Shown in pieces: positions 1 through 5,360 of a stretch of 5,866 nucleotides of DNA. A program made the translations under genes and the position numbers. Below the pieces are notes generated by a model. It saw only the letters and a list, made by a program, of their open reading frames with translations. It did no database searches and was not told the origin of the DNA. Source of the stretch: DATJPR01 sp035506295 (GTDB lineage: Bacteria > Bacteroidota > Ignavibacteria > UBA10030 > UBA6906); assembly GCA_035506295.1 (NCBI GenBank), contig DATJPR010000290.1, positions 1 to 5,866 of the forward strand, read 5' to 3'. The first letter of the stretch is position 1. Each line of letters begins with the position of its first letter.

Positions 1-458
1 GTCACGGCGATTTTGAGTCCCATCCGACCGCCCCAACTCAATCCAGAAACATCGCCGCCTCCCGTGATAGCGGTGTAGCCCACCAGCGCCTCGATAAATG
101 GATAGGCCTTTCCTCCTGTCTTGAAATTGTACGCAGGCGCAACGAAGATCTAGTACTCCGTGATCGACGTCCCTCCGGCACTCGTGCTCGTGATCCCCAG
201 GGGATCAAGGCCGACCTCAAATCCATCGGCAGCGAAGAATCCGATGAAGGGCTGAACCGTGATGACCGTCGTGGCAGTGCCTGTGGTCCCGTTGAAGACC
301 GGGGTGGTGCTGAGAAAGGAAATGCTCCCGCCGAGCTCCACGCACCCCTGCCTCGCGAACGAACTGGAATCCTGCGCATGGATCGTTGGCGTGGCGAACA
401 GCACAAGTGAAAGAACCAGCAGTACCACTGAGATACGAGAATAGCCATTTGCTATCAT
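1..458 (-). pseudogene. Outer-membrane beta-barrel protein interrupted by an in-frame amber codon (3' end beyond window)
   Basis: The ATG at 458 has a GAGG Shine-Dalgarno about 7 bases upstream and is preferred over an in-frame TTG at 464. Residues 1-28 form a clear signal peptide: basic n-region, a V/L-rich core, and cleavage after IHA before QDSSS. The mature part (GCVELGGSISFLSTTP... VITVQPFIGFFAADGFEVGLDPLG) has the alternating hydrophobic, glycine-rich pattern of small outer-membrane beta-barrels of the OmpA/porin-like type. The frame meets TAG at 150-152 after 102 residues, just after ITEY. The same frame then continues open to the window edge for another 49 codons that still read as barrel strands (IFVAPAYNFKTGG, YPFIEALVGYTAI, SWGGRMGLKIAV). 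The stop therefore looks secondary: a nonsense mutation, a base-call error, or a suppressed amber codon. The short 102-residue form would be an incomplete barrel. The family assignment is by pattern only, and the exact function is unknown. Confidence 0.72.
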
Positions 459-582
459 GGTCAAGCCTCATGTGATGATTGATAGGAGCCCAAGTCGGAA
501 CTGCAAGGCCGTCCGCACATGGAGACCCGCACTTATATACTCCGGTCTGGCCGGGAAATGGAAAGGCTGGGAAAGAACGAGG

Positions 583-604
583 ACAGCGGTCAAGAAGCCG
601 CTGT
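583..604. other. Inverted repeat (7-bp stem, 8-nt loop)
   Basis: ACAGCGG and CCGCTGT pair perfectly around an 8-base loop. The repeat sits between the truncated insertion-sequence remnant and the barrel gene that starts at 458. There is no clean T-run on either side, so an intrinsic terminator is not established. It might be part of the leader or a stop signal for transcription leaving the IS remnant. Confidence 0.25.
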
Positions 605-666
605 TGAGTCACACAAGATGAGTGCGAGCAAAATCTAATATTTCAAGAGGTGCGGCGTTTGTGTCA

Positions 667-692
667 GACTCATGTGTCGGACTCATGTGTCC
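667..692. repeat. Tandem 13-bp direct repeat at the IS remnant edge
   Basis: GACTCATGTGTCG at 667-679 is followed directly by GACTCATGTGTCC at 680-692, so 12 of 13 positions are identical. It lies where the IS3-type orfB frame stops looking like transposase. Short repeated motifs of this kind are common at the ends of insertion sequences, so it could be the terminus of this element or of a second element that truncated it. The identity of that element is not determined. Confidence 0.6.
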
Positions 693-835
693 AACCCGTT
701 CGACCCCGTCTCGTCGTTGGACGCTGGCAAAAGGCCCCTGGAGCCTGCGGTAGTAGCTTGTCCGGACCGTGCCGCAGAGCGCGGCCAGACGCTTCACGGG
801 AAGCTGTCCCCGATACTCCGCAATCATCCGGTCGC

Positions 836-1177
836 TCAGTGCGTCCCATCGTCCGGCGGCACTCTGCCGAAAGTGCTCTCGACACCGCGCAACGTTTTTT
901 TTAGAAACTCGATCTCCAGGGTCAGCCGCCCCACCAGACGCTCCAGCTCCGCGATGCGTTCGGCCGAAGGATCGGATGACTCCTGTGGGACCTTCTGTCC
1001 TCCGCTGCTCGGGAAGGGCGCAGCAGGGTTCTGCCGGTACTGTTTGGCCCAGTGGTACAACAAGCTGGGATGAAGCTGATGACGACGCGAGACCTCTGCC
1101 ACCGTAGCACCCGATGCGAGTTCTCGACACACACGGAGCTTAAACTCTTTGTTGTAATGCGGGCGAGACTTGACCAT
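836..1177 (-). CDS. IS3-family transposase OrfA (helix-turn-helix protein)
   Basis: This 113-residue protein has the standard OrfA layout. An N-terminal HTH of the transposase_8 / COG2963 type spans roughly residues 8-47 (YNKEFKLRVCREL, then VAEVSRRHQLHPSLLYHWAKQY). A linker follows, and then a leucine-zipper-like coiled coil at about 72-96 (AERIAELERLVGRLTLEIEFLKK) used for multimerisation. The ATG at 1177 is chosen because AAGGAGG lies at 1190-1196, about 12 bases upstream; a GTG at 1207 would place the start upstream of that site. OrfA normally binds the IS ends and, fused to OrfB by -1 frameshifting, forms the active transposase. Here orfB is truncated, so OrfA would at most act as a DNA-binding protein or inhibitor. 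Confidence 0.82.
   Translation of the reverse strand: MVKSRPHYNKEFKLRVCRELASGATVAEVSRRHQLHPSLLYHWAKQYRQNPAAPFPSSGGQKVPQESSDPSAERIAELERLVGRLTLEIEFLKKTLRGVESTFGRVPPDDGTH
895..902 (-). promoter_or_regulatory. A8 slippery site for -1 programmed frameshifting
   Basis: Eight consecutive A residues on the coding strand lie at the orfA Leu-Lys-Lys-Thr codons (CTA AAA AAA ACG). Slippage by -1 on A AAA AAA moves the ribosome into the orfB frame (Lys-Lys-Asn-Val). The position, at the end of the OrfA coiled coil, is where IS3-family elements place their frameshift window. Confidence 0.65.
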
Positions 1178-1302
1178 GGGTGTTCGCTTCCTCCTTCGGG
1201 GAACCACTCACCCTAAATACTCAAGCGCTGTGTCTCAGTCAAGGGGTTCACTCCAGTGGCCTCCTAATTCGGAACTTGAAATTTCCAAGGTCTCCCAACG
1301 TG

Positions 1303-1344
1303 TTTTCTGCTTGCTGCATTCTGCTTGCCACCTACGGCATACTT
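1303..1344. repeat. Degenerate heptanucleotide repeat array, short copy
   Basis: On the plus strand the sequence divides into six 7-base units: TTTTCTG, CTTGCTG, CATTCTG, CTTGCCA, CCTACGG, CATACTT. The approximate consensus is CYTACTG, or CAGTARG on the transcribed strand. It begins about 25 bases after the stop codon of the membrane-protein gene at 1369-1770. The same unit and phase occur in a longer array at 5523-5599. Periodicity was read by eye, and individual units differ at one to three positions. Confidence 0.65.
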
Positions 1345-1368
1345 CCCCCCTCTCGTCCTCGTCCGCTC

Positions 1369-1770
1369 TCACGTTTGGGCTGTTTTCATCTGGCTCAAAG
1401 GCTTTTCCTTCAAAAGGAGATAGCCGGAGCCAACTGTGAAAAACAGGTAGACCACCACGATGGACCAGCCAAGAGTATTGAGAACTCCTGAGAGCGTGAC
1501 ACTCGAGGTGACGATCACGCCGATCAGGTCGTAGATGAGAAGATCCAGCAAGATCGCCCCTCGCGCGTCCGGTGCTTTGACGCCCTTTGCGAACCAGGCC
1601 AGGAGCATCGTGCCGATCAGTGCCGCTCCGTATTCGCGCGCAGTGTATGCGCCGCTGTCGGTCAGCGTGGCTCCAAGGATGTTCAGCAGGATGCCTGGAG
1701 CAAGAAGAAGAAATAGCCCGAAGGCAAGGCATACGATTGCCTTGATGATAAGAAGCGCCCGGAATGTCAT
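1369..1770 (-). CDS. Small four-helix integral membrane protein of unknown function
   Basis: This 133-residue protein starts at an ATG with an excellent AGGAGG five bases upstream. Four hydrophobic segments are visible, at about residues 4-32 (long, with a central LLLAPG), 45-62 (YGAALIGTMLLAWFAKG), 72-95 and 100-120 (GWSIVVVYLFFTVGSGYLLL). They are joined by short polar loops, and the tail KEKPLSQMKTAQT is basic and probably cytoplasmic. The pattern of an early LxPxxLLxxLG followed by a Y/R-E-x-GAAL stretch resembles small uncharacterised DUF4345-like membrane proteins, but I cannot assign it to a family. No catalytic motif is evident. It is separated from the upstream serine hydrolase gene by about 115 bases containing a hairpin, so it is probably its own transcription unit. 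Confidence 0.8.
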   Translation of the reverse strand: MTFRALLIIKAIVCLAFGLFLLLAPGILLNILGATLTDSGAYTAREYGAALIGTMLLAWFAKGVKAPDARGAILLDLLIYDLIGVIVTSSVTLSGVLNTLGWSIVVVYLFFTVGSGYLLLKEKPLSQMKTAQT

Positions 1771-1850
1771 GGAATCCTCCTGTAGTCGTGTTTCGAACCG
1801 AATGTGTTTCAGTAGACCTAACCCCCAAGTCCAGACGTCTTTTTCTTTAT

Positions 1851-1880
1851 TTCTTCCCCTTTGAATGCCCCGGAGAAGAA
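1851..1880 (-). terminator. Hairpin just after the serine hydrolase stop codon, possible terminator
   Basis: TTCTTCTCC and GGGGAAGAA pair over 9 positions (one U-G wobble) around a 12-base loop. The stem begins only four bases past the TGA of the hydrolase gene. The downstream side on the transcribed strand is A-rich rather than U-rich, so this is not a canonical Rho-independent terminator. It may instead be a 3'-end-stabilising or factor-assisted stop. Confidence 0.35.
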
Positions 1881-1884
1881 CTTG

Positions 1885-3024
1885 TCAACCACTCCACCCA
1901 TAAGCACGCGCAATTCCCCCGAACACTTCCCAGATCAGCGGCTCTCCGGAGTCGCTATTGGTCATGATGACGACCCCGTCAGGGACGTTGACGGAAAGAA
2001 CCATCATGCATCGGTACCCGCCGTTTCCTCCACTGTGCTGAAAACGGAAAACCCCCGCACTCGGCAGAGAGATCCCGAGCCCGTAATCGTCGATTTGCCT
2101 CGTCAACATCTGACGCGCGAGATCCCTGGGTAGAAGGACTGTCGATTTCCCCTGATACGACTGCCAGAGTTGAATCATGAACAATGCGAGATCGCGGGGC
2201 GTCGTCCAAAGGCCGCCGGCCGCTTGCTCCGGCAACGTATGCCATCCACCACGGAGCGGCGTCCCATTCGCGTAATGACCGACAGCCGCTCGAGAACGCA
2301 TGTGCTCCGGGAGCGGTTGTTCAAATGTGCTGGAGGCCATACCTGCAGGCTCCAGCACGAGCTCCCGGGCAAGCTCATCGAACGGGCGTCGCGTGATGTC
2401 ACCGAGGAGAACCTGCAGTACAATATATCCACCGCCGGAATACCGAAATTCTCTCCCGGGTTCGGAGACAACCCGAACGGAATCGGTGGCTTTCGACCAA
2501 TGACCATCGAGGATCTGCAGAAGCGTTGGAACCGAGTCGTCGGCGTTGAACTCCGGAACACCGTGCATCGGAAGTCCCGAGGAATGACTCAAGAGCATGC
2601 GAAGAGTTATGGAGCGATCCCTTGTGAACTGGTTCGGTGGTATCTTCCAGGAATCCAGCTTCTGATTCACGTCTTCATCCAAATTCATCTTGCCCATCGC
2701 AACCATGCGCAAGGCGACGACGGCCGACACGGGCTTGGAAATCGATGCCGCCTGGAATAGCGTCGCCGTGTCCACCCGCTCGGGTTTCCCATGTTCGAGC
2801 ACGCCATATCCCTTTGCCCAATCGATTCGTCCTTCATGAACCACCACGACACTTGCACCCTGAACGTTATACTTCTCCAGTTCGCTCGCCATGATGTCGT
2901 CTGGAATGGGCTGCCCGATGGTCAGGGCTCTTCCCTCGAAGGGGTTCCGGTTTCGCGAACAGTTGAGATCTGAGACCAGAAAAATTGAGAGTAGCCCCAG
3001 AAGTATTCCGGATGTTCGTCTCAT
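1885..3024 (-). CDS. Serine hydrolase, class C beta-lactamase / penicillin-binding esterase family, probably envelope-anchored
   Basis: This 379-residue protein has the beta-lactamase (PF00144) fold signature. The SxxK motif is S94-I-S-K97 in LFQAASISKPVSA, with Ser94 as nucleophile. The second motif is Y195-S-G in FRYSGGGY, in place of the YxN of true AmpC enzymes. The third is H330-S-G-G, standing for KTG. LLSHSSGLP (144-152), before the Tyr motif, and GGLWTTPRDLALF are further hallmarks. These features favour an esterase or D-aminopeptidase/carboxypeptidase-like hydrolase over a real beta-lactamase; the substrate is unknown. Residues 1-21 are a hydrophobic export signal ending DLNC22. This is an imperfect lipobox, so lipid anchoring is plausible but not certain. 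The ATG at 3024 has an AGAGG six bases upstream. A longer start at 3060 would add 12 residues and overlap the upstream stop as ATGA. The gene lies 32 bases downstream of the barrel gene and is probably co-transcribed with it. Confidence 0.9.
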   Translation of the reverse strand: MRRTSGILLGLLSIFLVSDLNCSRNRNPFEGRALTIGQPIPDDIMASELEKYNVQGASVVVVHEGRIDWAKGYGVLEHGKPERVDTATLFQAASISKPVSAVVALRMVAMGKMNLDEDVNQKLDSWKIPPNQFTRDRSITLRMLLSHSSGLPMHGVPEFNADDSVPTLLQILDGHWSKATDSVRVVSEPGREFRYSGGGYIVLQVLLGDITRRPFDELARELVLEPAGMASSTFEQPLPEHMRSRAAVGHYANGTPLRGGWHTLPEQAAGGLWTTPRDLALFMIQLWQSYQGKSTVLLPRDLARQMLTRQIDDYGLGISLPSAGVFRFQHSGGNGGYRCMMVLSVNVPDGVVIMTNSDSGEPLIWEVFGGIARAYGWSG

Positions 3025-3056
3025 CTCGCACCTCTTCTGCTTGCTCTGACGAGAAG

Positions 3057-3626
3057 TCATTCGTCCTTCTTCCCCTCTCCCCAGATCATCCAGACGATCC
3101 CCACCGTGAGATTGTTCATATACGCGTCCGAGCCGAGCATGGAGTCCGGTTTGTTCGACGAAACGTACCCAAATCGGTACAGGGCAATTAACTGAAATTT
3201 GTTGCTGATGCTCTGCCGGTATTCCACATCCGTGAAGAGAACGAAGCTGCTCCAGAGGTATTCGATCTTCCCTTGTGTCGCAGACTTTGTGAAATCCTCT
3301 ATCACGTCCATGTTGTTCTGGCTCAGCCGATGCCCGTTCTCCGGCCTCGAGACCAGCGCGACCACTGGCGCTGCGCATTGAAGCGCAAGACTCTTGCCCT
3401 CGGCGATCCGGTATTCGCCACAGAGAACGAGGTTGAGGAAGTGTGACCAGTACCACGACTGATCTAATTTCACATAGCCGGTTTCGTCGGCGGTATTGAA
3501 ATCCGTGTTCATCGCAAACGATGAAACCCCTCCGCCGAGAAACACTTCGAGCGGACTCCCGCCGACTTCCCAGGTTGTCAGAGAGTGCACAAACGAATAC
3601 GAAAGAGAAGCGAGTTTCTCTGTCAC
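3057..3626 (-). CDS. Beta-barrel-like outer-membrane protein with a damaged or missing 5' end
   Basis: From a GTG at 3626 the frame gives 189 residues rich in alternating, aromatic-flanked strands: LASLSYSFVHSL, PLEVFLGGGVSSFAM, WSHFLNLVLCGEYRIA, LIALYRFGYVSS and NNLTVGIVWMIWGEG. This suggests an outer-membrane barrel ending in a short charged tail. No signal peptide is encoded from that start, which has only a weak ribosome-binding site. Upstream, the same frame stays open and reads FFSVGALNADAQPRD, which looks like a signal-peptide c-region, but it has no start codon. A different frame starts ATG at 3676, directly after the upstream lipoprotein's TAG, and reads MRFLASALS, like a signal-peptide n-region. 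An indel or deletion near 3650-3672 that broke the signal sequence would explain both. A functional cytoplasmic protein is unlikely. The stop overlaps a possible hydrolase start (ATGA at 3057-3060). Confidence 0.62.
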   Translation of the reverse strand: MTEKLASLSYSFVHSLTTWEVGGSPLEVFLGGGVSSFAMNTDFNTADETGYVKLDQSWYWSHFLNLVLCGEYRIAEGKSLALQCAAPVVALVSRPENGHRLSQNNMDVIEDFTKSATQGKIEYLWSSFVLFTDVEYRQSISNKFQLIALYRFGYVSSNKPDSMLGSDAYMNNLTVGIVWMIWGEGKKDE

Positions 3627-3676
3627 GTCTCTCGGTTGAGCATCCGCATTGAGAGCGCCGACGCTAAAAAACGCAT

Positions 3677-3952
3677 CTATGCGGTGTCCGGAATTGCTAC
3701 GCTTAAGGTATGTGTCCCTTGAGTTATCTGAACAGGAAACACTGCAGCCAACGCAAGGATGAAGCTTGTGCTCACCGTGTCCGCAAAGACCGGACGGTGG
3801 TCGACGGTCACCGACACTGGCGTGTGCGAGAATCCATTCTGAAGATGAACCTGGAACACGTTTGCCGCTGGAGCTTCGGGCCCAACCGTTCCGTCATCGG
3901 GGCATCCGGCAAACGCGACAAGAAGTACCAGGGTGATGATTGAGATCCTCAT
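3677..3952 (-). CDS. Small predicted lipoprotein, unknown function
   Basis: This 91-residue protein starts at an ATG with a near-perfect AAGGAGG six bases upstream. Residues 1-16 are a hydrophobic export signal and FAGC17 is a lipobox, so Cys17 would be lipidated. The mature part begins with a flexible, acidic linker (PDDGTVGPEAPAAN). It continues as a small beta-rich domain (VFQVHLQNGF, TPVSVTVDHRPVFADTV, FPVQITQGTHTLSVAIPDTA). The layout resembles short immunoglobulin-like lipoproteins in which a strand pair ends in GTHTLSVxIP. In this copy the protein stops right after that strand, and the TAG abuts the ATG at 3676 whose frame is broken. The C-terminus may therefore be shortened by the same event that damaged the next gene, but a natural end here is also possible. 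Function is not recognised. Confidence 0.72.
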   Translation of the reverse strand: MRISIITLVLLVAFAGCPDDGTVGPEAPAANVFQVHLQNGFSHTPVSVTVDHRPVFADTVSTSFILALAAVFPVQITQGTHTLSVAIPDTA

Positions 3953-4031
3953 AGTTCGCCTCCTTCGGAACCGGGAGCCGCAACCGGTGCGACCCTAGTG
4001 TTTCTACGCTCCGGGAAGCGATTACCCCCAT

Positions 4032-4553
4032 TCAAAACCACGTCGTCTCGAGGTACTCGCTGTAACGGTTCCCAAATTGCTTCGCAAGCCGGGCATCCTC
4101 CAGGCGCATCCACCAGAGAACGCTGGCTATTCCCAGGAATCCGACTGCCAGACTGACCATCGCACCATGGTAAATGCTCCACCCGACGATCCACGAAATG
4201 AATCCAAGGTACATCGGGTGCCGAAATGTTTTAAACAGTCCGCTGGTCACCAGGTGATCGATATTTTCGACCCCTCGCAGTTGAATGAGTGCGCCGACTG
4301 CCACCAGGCCTCCGAGGACGACGATTGCTAACCCGCTCCACCGGATCAGGCCCGGCAGTTCTATCGGAAGGGGATCTGCCGGACACAGAGTGAACCAGGA
4401 TGCCCAGAGAACACACATCGAGGCAAAGATCGCCGCAAAGATGAGCTTGTTCTCCAGGTCGATCTTCCCTCCCTGCTTAAGCAGTTCGTAAAAGTCACGA
4501 ACAACGACACATGCGACGAAGAGAACCAGGGGGATCAAGAAACCGTTGGCCAT
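4032..4553 (-). CDS. Integral membrane methyltransferase, isoprenylcysteine/phospholipid methyltransferase superfamily (short form)
   Basis: This 173-residue protein has four to five membrane segments (about 3-20, 35-57, 70-91 and two in 115-148). The C-terminal signature LVTSGLFKTFRHPMYLG (101-117) carries the R111-H112-P113-x-Y115-x-G core. It is followed by L151-E152 and FGNRYSEYLETTWF. In the ICMT/PEMT superfamily (PF04191/PF04140) this region forms the S-adenosylmethionine pocket, so SAM-dependent methylation at the membrane is expected. The acceptor is unknown: bacterial members act on varied lipid or small-molecule substrates, and some (NnrU-, MddA-like) have other roles. The ATG at 4553 is bounded by an in-frame stop two codons upstream (4557-4559). 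No strong Shine-Dalgarno is visible, which may mean coupling to the methyltransferase gene ending 66 bases upstream. Confidence 0.85.
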   Translation of the reverse strand: MANGFLIPLVLFVACVVVRDFYELLKQGGKIDLENKLIFAAIFASMCVLWASWFTLCPADPLPIELPGLIRWSGLAIVVLGGLVAVGALIQLRGVENIDHLVTSGLFKTFRHPMYLGFISWIVGWSIYHGAMVSLAVGFLGIASVLWWMRLEDARLAKQFGNRYSEYLETTWF

Positions 4554-4619
4554 GGATCATTCGTCTGAGCAATTGGCTCGAGACCAGTAGTCCGGGAATG
4601 AAAGCGATGCCGGATTCTG

Positions 4620-5318
4620 TTACCAGACTCCCGGCAGTAATCGGAACTGCGTGCCTTTCATGTACTCAGCGTACCCTTCGAGCTCCACACCCAGAGTCCG
4701 ATCCTCGAGCGTTGTCCGGATCACGATGAGAATCATCGCCAGAAAGCCGGGCACGAGCGCCCAAACCGATCCCAACAGGATTGGAATCCCGATCGATTGC
4801 AGAATCGTGCCGCTGTACCCGGGGTGGCGAACATAGCGGTACGGACCATTGCGACAAACCTGATGGCCGCGGTCGCTTTGGATGCGAACGATGGTCGAGA
4901 AATACGCGTTCGATATCATCGCCCATGCAAAGAGTTCAAGTCCGAGAGTGTAGAATGCCGCGCCGGCAATGTGAAGCCACAAATCGAACCCGGCCGTCCA
5001 ATGCAATCTCGCGTCAAGGGCGGCGATGAAGGGCATGATGATGAACTGAAAGACTCCCCACAATCCGGCGATCCATTTGTCCCAGTTTTTGCCGCCTCCG
5101 GGATGGCCGCGTTCAGCGATCGTCCCGGGGCTCCGGGTGACCATGATCGTGCCAATAACTGCGATGCTCGCCACGGAGATGCCGATGAACACCCACGCCC
5201 AAATCCATCCGAAGTCGCCTGCACCGGCAAACAGGATGCCCGCTTCAAGAATGAGCGATGTCAATACCTGGACGGCGCGAGCGACGATACCGCGCAGATC
5301 GTTGGTGGTTTCCGACAT
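4620..5318 (-). CDS. Integral membrane methyltransferase, isoprenylcysteine carboxyl methyltransferase-like (long form)
   Basis: This 232-residue protein starts at the ATG giving MSETTNDLRG. A longer GTG form from 5402 would add 28 residues of unlikely sequence and place the start almost on a G-rich stretch, so it is rejected. Five or more hydrophobic segments are visible: about 12-32, 36-60, 82-100, 112-138 and 171-200. A family-typical loop, PGTIAERGHPGGGKNWDKW (64-82), lies between the second and third. The SAM-binding C-terminal signature is GHQVCRNGPYRYVRHPGYSG (151-170), with R164-H165-P166, followed by E205-D206 and GYAEYM (215-220). This is the bacterial ICMT-family layout (methyltransferase family protein, COG2020). 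It is longer than, and clearly not a recent duplicate of, the methyltransferase immediately downstream. The methyl acceptor is unknown. No strong ribosome-binding site is visible; a hairpin lies just upstream. Confidence 0.87.
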   Translation of the reverse strand: MSETTNDLRGIVARAVQVLTSLILEAGILFAGAGDFGWIWAWVFIGISVASIAVIGTIMVTRSPGTIAERGHPGGGKNWDKWIAGLWGVFQFIIMPFIAALDARLHWTAGFDLWLHIAGAAFYTLGLELFAWAMISNAYFSTIVRIQSDRGHQVCRNGPYRYVRHPGYSGTILQSIGIPILLGSVWALVPGFLAMILIVIRTTLEDRTLGVELEGYAEYMKGTQFRLLPGVW

Positions 5319-5340
5319 TGACGGAAGGTGTTGTTCGCTG

Positions 5341-5360
5341 CTGTCCGACTTCCCGGACAG
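5341..5360 (-). promoter_or_regulatory. GC-rich hairpin in the leader of the methyltransferase gene
   Basis: CTGTCCG and CGGACAG form a perfect 7-bp stem around a 6-base loop. It ends about 22 bases before the ATG at 5318. It would fold in the 5' untranslated RNA next to a start that lacks an obvious Shine-Dalgarno, so it could influence translation, or it could be an operator-like palindrome. A regulatory role is inference. Confidence 0.35.

Larger units (their letters stand above)
609..902 (-). pseudogene. IS3-family transposase OrfB, truncated N-terminal remnant
   Basis: In the frame -1 to orfA, reading from the A8 tract gives KKNVARCREHFRQS, then DRMIAEYRGQLPVKRLAALCGTVRTSYYRRLQGP. That stretch matches the usual start of IS3 OrfB: an RxxIAEhRxxhPVxxLCxhhxVSRSxYYR pattern that precedes the integrase core. 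After about residue 60 the translation loses this character and reads through the tandem repeat (GVERVGHMSPTHESD) to a stop at 609-611. The family is normally about 270-290 residues with a DDE catalytic triad in the rve integrase domain; all of that is absent. The residual protein could be made only as an OrfA-OrfB' frameshift fusion and would have no strand-transfer activity. Confidence 0.68.
667..1250 (-). mobile_element. Truncated IS3-family insertion sequence remnant
   Basis: The remnant carries an IS3-type orfA, an A-rich frameshift window and only the start of orfB. A complete IS3-family element is usually about 1.2-1.5 kb; here less than 600 bp can be assigned. The upstream end is placed tentatively at 1250, where the minus strand begins TGAACCCCTTGACTGAG, with the 5'-TG typical of IS3-family ends. 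The downstream end is placed at the 13-bp tandem repeat, because transposase similarity fades just before it. I found no convincing matching terminal inverted repeat or target-site duplication, as expected if one end is lost. The element cannot encode a complete transposase. Boundaries are approximate. Confidence 0.6.

Noticed and set aside
38..448. Minus-strand 136-residue open frame overlapping the barrel gene
   Set aside because: It is very rich in Arg, Ser and Pro, as out-of-frame reading often is. The overlapping frame has a signal peptide, a ribosome-binding site and barrel strands.
532..539. TATATAAG on the minus strand as a -10 element for the barrel gene
   Set aside because: The distance to the ATG is plausible, but no matching -35 (or -33 TTG) element stands out at the right spacing, so no promoter is called.
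661..1243. Imperfect direct match between the two sides of the IS remnant (GTGTCAGACTCA near 661 and GTGTCTCAGTCA near 1231)
   Set aside because: The match is short and imperfect, and in direct rather than inverted orientation. It may be chance and does not define element ends.
1303..1344. Heptad array read as a CRISPR array
   Set aside because: The units are 7 bases, contiguous and degenerate, with no spacers and no cas genes nearby.
2170..2760. Long plus-strand open frame (196 residues)
   Set aside because: It lies entirely opposite the well-supported serine hydrolase gene and its translation has no domain character, so it is an antisense shadow.
3022..3456. N-terminal extension of the hydrolase frame up to 3456
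   Set aside because: The extension is Arg/Glu-rich out-of-frame sequence over the barrel gene. The signal peptide and ribosome-binding site place the start at 3024, or at most 3060.
4797..5321. Plus-strand open frame of 174 residues
   Set aside because: It is antisense to the long methyltransferase gene, its composition is unlike a folded protein, and it has no ribosome-binding site.
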